Below are positions 6,946-12,409 of a stretch of 12,409 nt of DNA, piece by piece. Position 1 is the first letter of the stretch. Each line of letters opens with the position of its first letter. The translations under genes and the position numbers were made by a program. Origin of the DNA: an uncultured Granulicatella sp. (lineage in GTDB: Bacteria; Bacillota; Bacilli; Lactobacillales; Aerococcaceae); the NCBI GenBank assembly GCA_900551535.1, contig URWJ01000029.1, forward strand, positions 1 to 12,409. The letters are read 5' to 3'. The notes below the pieces were generated by a model. That model was not told the DNA's origin, made no database searches, and worked only from the letters and a program-made list of their open reading frames with translations.

Positions 6946-7896
6946 GTGGGGGTTCAAGTGATAGCGACAAGTTCCTATCTCCCAACGTCCGTCATTACAA
7001 ACGATGACTGGGCGAAACGAGTAGATACTTCTGATGAATGGATCGTTAAGAGAACAGGAATCAAAACCCGATATTGGGCAAAAGAACAGACAACAAGTGA
7101 TTTGGCGACAATTGCCGCAAAACGCTTAGTTGAAAAGAGCAATATCTCTCCTGAATCCATTGAATTTATCATTGTAGCAACGATGACACCTGATGCAGCA
7201 AGTCCTTCTTGCGCGTCTCTTGTACAAGGAGCAATCGGAGCAACGAATGCATTTGCGTTCGATGTCAGTGCGGCTTGTAGCGGATTTGTCTTTGCCTTAT
7301 CCACAGGATTAAAAATGTTGGAACACGGACAAAGAAAATACGGAATCGTCATCGGAGCAGAGACAATGCTCAGTTCACTCGATTGGGAAGACCGCTCAAC
7401 GGCTATTCTCTTTGGAGATGGCGCTGGAGCTGTTCTTTTACAAAAAGATGAAGAGCCATTTTTATTGGCGGAAACATTACAAAATGATGGACAGAAATCT
7501 GAGGCATTAGTCGCTGGAAAAAGAATGACAAATCAAACACTTTCAACCATGACAATGGATGGTCGAGGCGTTTATGAATTAGTCAGCAAAACTGTTCCAG
7601 TCAATATCCAAGATACTTTACAAAAGGCTGGATATACTGCCGACGATATTGATTTGTACTTGTTACATCAAGCAAATCGTCGTTTAGTCGAACAAGTGGC
7701 TAAGAAATTAAAACAACCGATCGAAAAATTCCCAATGAATATCGATCACGTTGGAAACACTTCGGCTGGAAGTATTCCGATTTTACTCAATGAACTCGTA
7801 GAAAACGGAACATTGAAAATTGGAGAAAATACAAAATTACTTTTATCAGGTTTTGGCGGAGGCCTTGCCTGGGGAAGTATCACAATCACATTATAA
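6946..7896 (+). CDS. fabH: 3-oxoacyl-ACP synthase III FabH
   Basis: FabH condenses a short acyl-CoA primer with malonyl-ACP to begin fatty-acid synthesis. At 316 aa it is slightly shorter than the usual 320-325. The complete thiolase-fold triad is visible: C111 in SAACSGF, H241 in LLHQANRR and N271 in GNTSAGS. DTSDEWIVKRTGIKTR near residue 27 is the conserved dimer and CoA-binding segment, and SGFGGGLAWGS closes the protein. The start is GTG at 6946, five bases after the fabT stop, with AAGGGAAG at 6930-6937 as ribosome-binding site. A second in-frame GTG at 6958 would remove four residues and is less attractive but possible. It is co-transcribed with fabT and followed after 25 bases by the carrier-protein gene. 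Confidence 0.96.
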   Translation: MGVQVIATSSYLPTSVITNDDWAKRVDTSDEWIVKRTGIKTRYWAKEQTTSDLATIAAKRLVEKSNISPESIEFIIVATMTPDAASPSCASLVQGAIGATNAFAFDVSAACSGFVFALSTGLKMLEHGQRKYGIVIGAETMLSSLDWEDRSTAILFGDGAGAVLLQKDEEPFLLAETLQNDGQKSEALVAGKRMTNQTLSTMTMDGRGVYELVSKTVPVNIQDTLQKAGYTADDIDLYLLHQANRRLVEQVAKKLKQPIEKFPMNIDHVGNTSAGSIPILLNELVENGTLKIGENTKLLLSGFGGGLAWGSITITL

Positions 7897-7921
7897 TTTT
7901 AAAATATTGGAGGAAAACACA

Positions 7922-8152
7922 ATGACATTTGAAAAAATTCAAGCAATTATCGTAGATCAATTAGGTAAAGAGGAAGAAGAAGTACAATTAACAACTCGTC
8001 TTAAAGACGAATTAGATGCAGACAGCTTAGATTTATTCCAAATCATCAACGATATCGAAGATGAATTTGATGTAAAAATCGATACTGAAGAAGGACTAGA
8101 AACAGTTCAAGACTTAGTAAACTACGTTGATGCTCAATTAGCTGACAAATAA
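7922..8152 (+). CDS. acpA: Acyl carrier protein AcpA
   Basis: This small acidic carrier (76 aa) holds the growing fatty acyl chain on a 4'-phosphopantetheine arm. The attachment serine is S35 in ELDADSLDLFQIINDIEDEF, and the helix I-helix IV layout is intact. An in-frame ATG at 7820 lies inside fabH and is not the start: ATG 7922 has GGAGG at 7909-7913, spaced 8 nt, and gives the normal family length. The position between fabH and fabK is the classical streptococcal one. Streptococci often carry a second carrier, AcpB, elsewhere, which works with FabT; it is not in this window. Confidence 0.96.
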   Translation: MTFEKIQAIIVDQLGKEEEEVQLTTRLKDELDADSLDLFQIINDIEDEFDVKIDTEEGLETVQDLVNYVDAQLADK

Positions 8153-8174
8153 TTTTAAAAAGGGATGGTAACAC

Positions 8175-9128
8175 ATGAAATCAAAAATCTGCGACATGAT
8201 TGGAATTGAATATCCGATTATCCAAGGAGGGATGGCATGGGTTGCAAATCCTGCGCTTGCAAGTGCAGTGTCCAATGCCGGCGGTTTAGGAATCGTTGCA
8301 TGTGGACACGCTCCTGGCGATGTCGTTAAAGGATTCATCGAGGAGATGGAACGTTTAACAGACAAACCATATGGTGTAAATATTATGCTATTAAGTCCAT
8401 TTGTTGATGAAGTTGTGGATGTCGTTTGTCAGGCTGGCGTGAAAGTGGTTTGTACCGGTGCTGGTAACCCTGGCAAATACATGGCGAAATTTAAAGAAGC
8501 AGGAATTACTGTAATTCCAGTAGTAGCTTCAGTTGCTCTAGCGAAAAGAATGGAAAAAGAAGGCGCGGACGCTGTTGTTGTAGAAGGAATGGAAGCGGGC
8601 GGACATATCGGTAAGTCTACTACCATGGCTCTTTTACCACAAGTAGTTGATGCGGTAAGCATTCCAGTAATCGGTGCTGGAGGAATTGGTGACGGGCGCG
8701 GAATGGCAGCGGCTTTAATGCTTGGTGCCGATGCAGTTCAACTTGGAACTCGTTTCCTTGTTGCAACTGAATGTACTGCGCACGATAACTTCAAAGCTTC
8801 TGTATTAAAAGCTAAAGATATCGATACTGTTATTACAGGACAAATTACAGGGCACCCTGTACGTGTGTTACGTAATAAATTAACAAAAATCTACTTACAA
8901 GCTGAAAAAGAAGAAACTGGTAAAGAAAATCCAGACTTCGAACGCTTGGAAGATATTGGACGTGGAGCTCTACGTAGAATCGTAGTTGAAGGGGATACTC
9001 AAATGGGATCAATGATGGCTGGTCAAATTGCTGGTTTAATTTCAAAAGAACAAAGCTGTTCTGAAATTATCCAAGAATTGATGGCAGAATCTCATGAAGT
9101 CATCCAAAAACAACTTGCACGTTTTTAA
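8175..9128 (+). CDS. fabK: FMN-dependent enoyl-ACP reductase II FabK
   Basis: FabK carries out the last reduction of each elongation cycle, trans-2-enoyl-ACP to acyl-ACP, using NAD(P)H through bound FMN. It is 317 aa with a TIM-barrel nitronate-monooxygenase-like fold. Landmarks are YPIIQGGMAWVANPALASAV at the N terminus, AGNPGKYM, GMEAGGHIG containing H144 (the position of the catalytic His in pneumococcal FabK), PVIGAGGIGDGRGMAAAL and ADAVQLGTRFL for flavin phosphate binding. A FabI-type short-chain reductase is absent here, so this enzyme alone should give triclosan insensitivity, as is known for FabK organisms. AAAGGG just upstream serves as ribosome-binding site. A terminator-like hairpin starts 14 bases after the stop. 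Confidence 0.97.
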   Translation: MKSKICDMIGIEYPIIQGGMAWVANPALASAVSNAGGLGIVACGHAPGDVVKGFIEEMERLTDKPYGVNIMLLSPFVDEVVDVVCQAGVKVVCTGAGNPGKYMAKFKEAGITVIPVVASVALAKRMEKEGADAVVVEGMEAGGHIGKSTTMALLPQVVDAVSIPVIGAGGIGDGRGMAAALMLGADAVQLGTRFLVATECTAHDNFKASVLKAKDIDTVITGQITGHPVRVLRNKLTKIYLQAEKEETGKENPDFERLEDIGRGALRRIVVEGDTQMGSMMAGQIAGLISKEQSCSEIIQELMAESHEVIQKQLARF

Positions 9129-9142
9129 TTAAATGAAAAGGG

Positions 9143-9186
9143 AATGGTGAAATATGCTTATTTAGCATACTTCCACCATTTTTTTT
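9143..9186 (+). terminator. Intra-operon terminator or attenuator between fabK and fabD
   Basis: An imperfect hairpin pairs 9143-9157 with 9165-9180: 14 base pairs, one A-C mismatch, one bulged C and a 7-nt loop TTATTTA. Eight T follow at 9179-9186. It looks like an intrinsic terminator lying inside the operon, with only 22 bases left before the fabD start codon. Confidence 0.82.
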
Positions 9187-9208
9187 ACAGCGCAATAGGA
9201 GGAAACTC

Positions 9209-10162
9209 ATGAAAATCGCATTTTTATTTCCAGGTCAGGGGAGTCAAAAAGCACAAATGGGCTTAGAAATAGCTGACAACTTCGAAGTGGCAAAAGCTGT
9301 CTTTGAAGAAGCTAGTAGCGTTCTGTCCTATCGTGTGACTGACATTCTTTCAGAAGAACCTGCCGCACGAATCAATCAAACAGAATATACGCAACCGTTG
9401 TTATTGACGGTTTCACATGCAATCGCAAGCGTCTTAAAACAGGAAGGAATCACACCGGATGTGACTGCGGGATTATCTCTTGGTGAATACTCAGCTTTAG
9501 TAGAAGCAGGGGTCCTTGATTTCAAGGAAGCACTAAACTTAGTCGCAAAACGTGGTCAATATATGCAAGAAGCGGTTGTAGAAGGCGAAGGGAAAATGGT
9601 AGCCGTTTTAGGCCTTGAAGATAATGTCATCGAAGACATTTGTCGTGAAGTTTCAACACCAGAAGCCCTTGTAGTTCCTTCAAACTACAACACACCAGGA
9701 CAATTAGTCATTGGTGGTCATGCAGAAGCAGTTGACGCAGCAAGCGAAAAATGCTTAGAAGCTGGCGCGAAAAGAGCTGTACCACTTGTGGTATCTGGAC
9801 CTTTCCATACACCATTAATGGAAGAAGCGAAAGTTCGTTTTGCTCCTGAGATGGAAGTGGCAGAGTTACACGAAAGTAAATGCCCTGTATTAAGCAATAC
9901 GCTAGGCACACCACATGAAGGCGTTCCTTCAAAAGACGTTCTCTGTGATCAAATTACAAATGCCGTGAAATGGAAACAAAATGTAGAGTGGATGCTTCAA
10001 GATGGCGTAGATGTCTTTATTGAAGTAGGTCCTGGAAAAACATTGACGCAAATGGTAAAACAAATTGCTAAAGCAAAAGGTGCCTCTGTTCAATTATTCC
10101 AAACAGATAGCCTTAAAGCAATGAATGAAACCATTGAAAAAGTAAAGGAACTGAAAGGATAA
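9209..10162 (+). CDS. fabD: Malonyl-CoA:ACP transacylase FabD
   Basis: FabD transfers malonyl groups from CoA to the acyl carrier protein, supplying the two-carbon extender units. It is 317 aa, close to the usual 305-310. The N terminus FLFPGQGSQ forms the oxyanion region. The nucleophile is S90 in AGLSLGEYSAL, the streptococcal form of GHSLGE with Leu replacing His. The catalytic His is H200 in VSGPFHTPLM, and FIEVGPGKTLTQM is the conserved C-terminal motif. AGGAGG precedes the ATG. The stop is four bases before the fabG ATG. The gene sits behind a terminator hairpin with no visible promoter of its own. Confidence 0.97.
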   Translation: MKIAFLFPGQGSQKAQMGLEIADNFEVAKAVFEEASSVLSYRVTDILSEEPAARINQTEYTQPLLLTVSHAIASVLKQEGITPDVTAGLSLGEYSALVEAGVLDFKEALNLVAKRGQYMQEAVVEGEGKMVAVLGLEDNVIEDICREVSTPEALVVPSNYNTPGQLVIGGHAEAVDAASEKCLEAGAKRAVPLVVSGPFHTPLMEEAKVRFAPEMEVAELHESKCPVLSNTLGTPHEGVPSKDVLCDQITNAVKWKQNVEWMLQDGVDVFIEVGPGKTLTQMVKQIAKAKGASVQLFQTDSLKAMNETIEKVKELKG

Positions 10163-10166
10163 CGAA

Positions 10167-10898
10167 ATGAAATTTAAAGATAAAACAGTTGTTGTAACAG
10201 GTAGCCGTCGTGGTATCGGTCTTGGAATCGCATTAGAATTCGCTAAACTTGGCGCTAATGTTGTTTTAAATGGTACTCGTGAAATTGATGCAGAAACACT
10301 TGCACAATTTGATGCTTATCCTGGTGAAGTAATGACGTTTGTTGGAGACGTTTCGAAATTCGACGTAGCTGAAAACTTTATTAACGAAGTAAAAGAGCGT
10401 TTTGGACGCATCGACGTGTTAGTCAATAACGCTGGAATTACGCGTGATGGTTTATTAATGCGTATGAGTGAATCTGATTTTGACGATGTAATGAATATTA
10501 ACTTAAAAGGATACTTCAATATGATTCGTTTTGCGACTCCAGTTTTCGTAAAACAAAAATCAGGAAGCATTATTAACATTACAAGTATCGTTGGGGTTAC
10601 AGGAAACGCAGGGCAAGCAAACTATGCTGCAAGTAAAGCCGGAATCATTGGTTTAACAAAATCTGTTGCTAAAGAAATCGGTTCTCGTGGGATTACAGTG
10701 AATGCTGTTGCTCCTGGATACATCGATACAGATATGACACAAGCATTACCTGAAAAGATTCGTAATGAATGGGAAAAACAAATCCCAGTACGTCGTTTCG
10801 GTACAGTAGAAGATATTGCCGAAGCATGTGTGTTCTTAGCGGAAGCAAAATACGTTACAGGACAAGTGTTAAACGTTAACGGCGGATTATACATGTAA
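10167..10898 (+). CDS. fabG: 3-oxoacyl-ACP reductase FabG
   Basis: FabG is the NADPH-dependent short-chain dehydrogenase (243 aa) that reduces the beta-ketoacyl-ACP product of FabH and FabF. The cofactor loop is TGSRRGIG (residues 11-18), followed by NNAG (87-90). The catalytic tetrad is N112 in MNINLKGYF, S140 in NITS, Y153 and K157 in ANYAASKAG. The C terminus VTGQVLNVNGGLYM is typical. AAAGGA at the very end of fabD provides the ribosome-binding site, spaced about 7 nt, consistent with coupling to fabD. All motifs are intact. Confidence 0.97.
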   Translation: MKFKDKTVVVTGSRRGIGLGIALEFAKLGANVVLNGTREIDAETLAQFDAYPGEVMTFVGDVSKFDVAENFINEVKERFGRIDVLVNNAGITRDGLLMRMSESDFDDVMNINLKGYFNMIRFATPVFVKQKSGSIINITSIVGVTGNAGQANYAASKAGIIGLTKSVAKEIGSRGITVNAVAPGYIDTDMTQALPEKIRNEWEKQIPVRRFGTVEDIAEACVFLAEAKYVTGQVLNVNGGLYM

Positions 10899-10918
10899 TC
10901 TCTTAAAGGAGGAAAACA

Positions 10919-12154
10919 ATGAATCGAGTAGTAATTACAGGAATGGGAGCAATCACTCCTTTAGGAAATGATGTAGCAAGCTTCTGGGAAGGCCTTAAAG
11001 AAGGTAAAAACGGAATTGCTCCAATTACAAAATTTGATAAAAAAGACTTAGATGTTCATGTAGCTGCTGAAGTAAAAGACTTCGATGCTACAAAATACAT
11101 GGATCGTAAAGAAGCAAAACGTATGGATTTATTCTGTCAATACGGACTTGCTGCAGCAATCCAAGCTGTTGAAGACAGCGGTATTACTCCAGAAAATACA
11201 GACTACGACCGTTTTGGTGTCATGGTTGGTTCTGGTATCGGTGGTTTAACAGTAATGGAAAGCCAAATCATCAAAATGCATGATAAAGGCCCAACACGTG
11301 TAGCACCATTATTTGTTCCTATGGCCATCGGAAACATGGTTGCAGGAAACATTTCAATGAAAATTGGAGCACGTGGCGTATGTACATCATTAGTAACAGC
11401 CTGTGCAACAGGAACACATGCCATCGGTGAAGCGTTCCGTAACATTAAACATGGTTACTCAGATGTGATTTTAGCCGGTGGTGCTGAAGGTTCTATTTGT
11501 GAAATCGGAATTGCAGGATTTGCTGCTTTAACAGCATTATCAAGCAGTGAAGATCCAAATGCAGCTTCATTACCATTTGATAAAAAACGTGGCGGATTCG
11601 TAATGGGTGAAGGAGCAGGGGTTCTTGTTCTTGAAAGCCTAGAACACGCACAAAAACGTGGCGCTAAAATTTATGCAGAAGTTGTTGGATATGGTGCTAC
11701 AGGAGATGCTTACCATATGACAGCTCCATCTGATGGTGGAGAAGGTGCTGCAAGAGCATTTAGAATGGCATTAGAACAAGGAAATGTTAAGCCTGAAGAG
11801 GTTGGATATATAAATGCACACGGAACATCTACACCTGCAAATGATAAAAATGAAACACAAGCAATAAAAACAGCATTTGGAGAACACGCTTACAAACTTT
11901 CAGTAAGTTCGACAAAAGGTGCGACAGGACATCTATTGGGGGGAGCAGGTGGAATAGAAGCTGCATTTTTAGCACTTGCTATTGATAGAGGAATAATGCC
12001 GCCTACGATAAATTACGAAAATCCTGATCCACTTTGTGATTTGGATTATGTGCCAAATAAAGCTGTAAAAAGAGATATTGAAGTTGGAATGTCAAGTTCA
12101 CTTGGATTTGGTGGACATAATGCGGTACTTGCGTTTAGAAAATATAAAGGATAA
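10919..12154 (+). CDS. fabF: 3-oxoacyl-ACP synthase II FabF, apparently chimeric
   Basis: FabF is the elongation condensing enzyme of type II fatty-acid synthesis (411 aa, normal length). The triad is C162 in TACATGTHAIGE, H301 in NAHGTSTPAND and H338 in TGHLLGGAGG; GFGGHNAVLAF closes the protein. AAAGGAGG precedes the ATG. The reading frame is intact, but codon use is not uniform. Up to codon 247 all nine Arg codons are CGT or CGA and none of the nineteen Ile codons is ATA. From codon 279 all five Arg codons are AGA, and five of seven Ile codons are ATA. The C-terminal SSSLGFGGH also differs from the SNSFGFGGH or SNTFGFGGH form I would expect in Lactobacillales. The last third probably belongs to another genome (assembly chimera) or was acquired by recombination. 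The enzyme family is certain; the integrity of this gene is not. Confidence 0.93.
   Translation: MNRVVITGMGAITPLGNDVASFWEGLKEGKNGIAPITKFDKKDLDVHVAAEVKDFDATKYMDRKEAKRMDLFCQYGLAAAIQAVEDSGITPENTDYDRFGVMVGSGIGGLTVMESQIIKMHDKGPTRVAPLFVPMAIGNMVAGNISMKIGARGVCTSLVTACATGTHAIGEAFRNIKHGYSDVILAGGAEGSICEIGIAGFAALTALSSSEDPNAASLPFDKKRGGFVMGEGAGVLVLESLEHAQKRGAKIYAEVVGYGATGDAYHMTAPSDGGEGAARAFRMALEQGNVKPEEVGYINAHGTSTPANDKNETQAIKTAFGEHAYKLSVSSTKGATGHLLGGAGGIEAAFLALAIDRGIMPPTINYENPDPLCDLDYVPNKAVKRDIEVGMSSSLGFGGHNAVLAFRKYKG
11657..11753. other. Probable chimera or recombination junction inside fabF
   Basis: The interval runs from the last CGT arginine codon (codon 247) to the first AGA (codon 279) and encodes the conserved stretch around TGDAYHMTAPSDGGEGAA. 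Codon style, downstream gene content and intergenic composition all change across it. The exact joint cannot be placed, because conserved sequence would be shared by both parents. Confidence 0.65.
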
Positions 12155-12165
12155 TATTAAAATTT

Positions 12166-12197
12166 ATAGTCAAACTGCTATTTTGTAGTTTGACTAT
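12166..12197. repeat. AT-rich inverted repeat between fabF and rnc
   Basis: A perfect 11-bp inverted repeat (ATAGTCAAACT at 12166-12176 and AGTTTGACTAT at 12187-12197) is extendable inward by a G-T and a C-G pair, leaving a 6-nt loop. No T run follows on the + strand, so it is not a standard terminator. It could be an RNA-processing or weak termination hairpin ahead of rnc. Confidence 0.6.
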
Positions 12198-12220
12198 TAA
12201 TAAGTTAAGGAGGTGGAATG

Positions 12221-12409
12221 ATGCAAAAAGATTCAGAGGAACTTATGAGGAAGATAGGTTATGAGTTTAAAAATAAAAAATATTTGGAGAAAGCTTTGAT
12301 ACATAGGTCATACTCGAATGAAATCGAAAAGACGAAGCGCTATAACAATGAAAAACTTGAATTTTTAGGAGATGCCGTCCTGAATTTAATAACGACAGAA
12401 TATATTTAC
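12221..12409 (+). CDS. rnc: Ribonuclease III, N-terminal part (3' truncated by the window)
   Basis: RNase III cleaves double-stranded RNA in ribosomal RNA maturation and mRNA turnover. Only 63 codons are visible before the window ends. LMRKIGYEFKNKKYLEKALIHRSY is the typical N-terminal helix pair. NNEKLEFLGDAVLNLI is the RNase III signature, with the metal-binding E47 and D51. AAGGAGG at 12207-12213 is the ribosome-binding site. Two consecutive ATG codons (12218 and 12221) are possible starts, and 12221 is preferred because its 7-nt spacing is better. In Lactobacillales the gene after fabF should be accB; fabF followed by rnc is an arrangement of Clostridia and, I believe, Fusobacteria. This supports a foreign origin for the window's end. 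Confidence 0.93.
   Translation, partial: MQKDSEELMRKIGYEFKNKKYLEKALIHRSYSNEIEKTKRYNNEKLEFLGDAVLNLITTEYIY

Noticed and set aside
7820..8152. A 110-residue version of the acyl carrier protein starting inside fabH.
   Set aside because: The extension is fabH sequence in another frame. The internal ATG at 7922 has an excellent ribosome-binding site and gives the normal 76-residue carrier protein.
9144..9212. A 22-codon open frame from ATG 9144 runs through the fabK-fabD terminator, and its stop overlaps the fabD ATG, like a leader peptide; a 3-codon frame also starts at ATG 9154.
   Set aside because: The AAAAGGG upstream ends only one base before ATG 9144, too close for good initiation. The encoded peptide has no recognisable pattern, and overlap with hairpin and T-run sequence makes chance more likely.
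12187..12199. TTTGACTAT-like sequence in the hairpin before rnc resembles a FabT half-site.
   Set aside because: The second half-site is degraded (TTTGACTATTAAT, three differences from the operator). The similarity is explained by the inverted repeat arm, and the region probably belongs to a different genome.

Overview
The window reads like a low-GC Gram-positive coccus of the order Lactobacillales. The main evidence is a FabT/FabH/AcpA/FabK/FabD/FabG/FabF fatty-acid operon of the streptococcal type: it has a FabT repressor with FabT boxes at its promoter and FabK (FMN enoyl reductase) in place of FabI. A streptococcal-type PotD and AAGGAGG ribosome-binding sites fit the same picture. A Granulicatella/Carnobacteriaceae-like host is a guess from overall sequence flavour and cannot be proven without a search. 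Every credible gene is on the + strand.

Layout. (1) 1-3537: the end of a nucleoside-type ABC importer operon, with a 5'-truncated double ATPase (NupA-like), two permeases (NupB/NupC-like) and a strong intrinsic terminator. (2) 3556-6270: a polyamine-binding protein (PotD) without its PotABC partners, tightly coupled to a YtcJ-type amidohydrolase and closed by a second terminator. (3) 6271-6478: a regulatory region with one sigma-A-like promoter and four 13-bp FabT-like palindromes, three of them centred exactly 30 bp apart. (4) 6479-12154: fabT-fabH-acpA-fabK-fabD-fabG-fabF, the initiation and elongation machinery of type II fatty-acid synthesis, with an intrinsic terminator between fabK and fabD. 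(5) 12155-12409: an AT-rich intergenic hairpin and the start of rnc (RNase III), which runs off the window.

How the genes work together: FabD makes malonyl-ACP, FabH condenses it with acyl-CoA to start a chain, and FabF, FabG and FabK elongate and reduce it on AcpA. The dehydratase (FabZ) and acetyl-CoA carboxylase genes that normally follow fabF in this order of bacteria are missing here. FabT probably represses the set when long-chain acyl-ACP accumulates.

The most important caution is in fabF. Codon choice changes abruptly between about 11657 and 11753: Arg goes from CGT to AGA, and ATA for Ile appears. The C-terminal sequence, the downstream gene (rnc instead of accB) and the intergenic style all change with it. 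The last ~650 bases therefore look as if they come from a different genome, possibly Fusobacteria (Leptotrichia-like) or Clostridia. The simplest reading is a metagenomic assembly chimera joined inside a conserved part of fabF; a real recombination event is the less likely alternative. No wholly new biological system is evident in this window.
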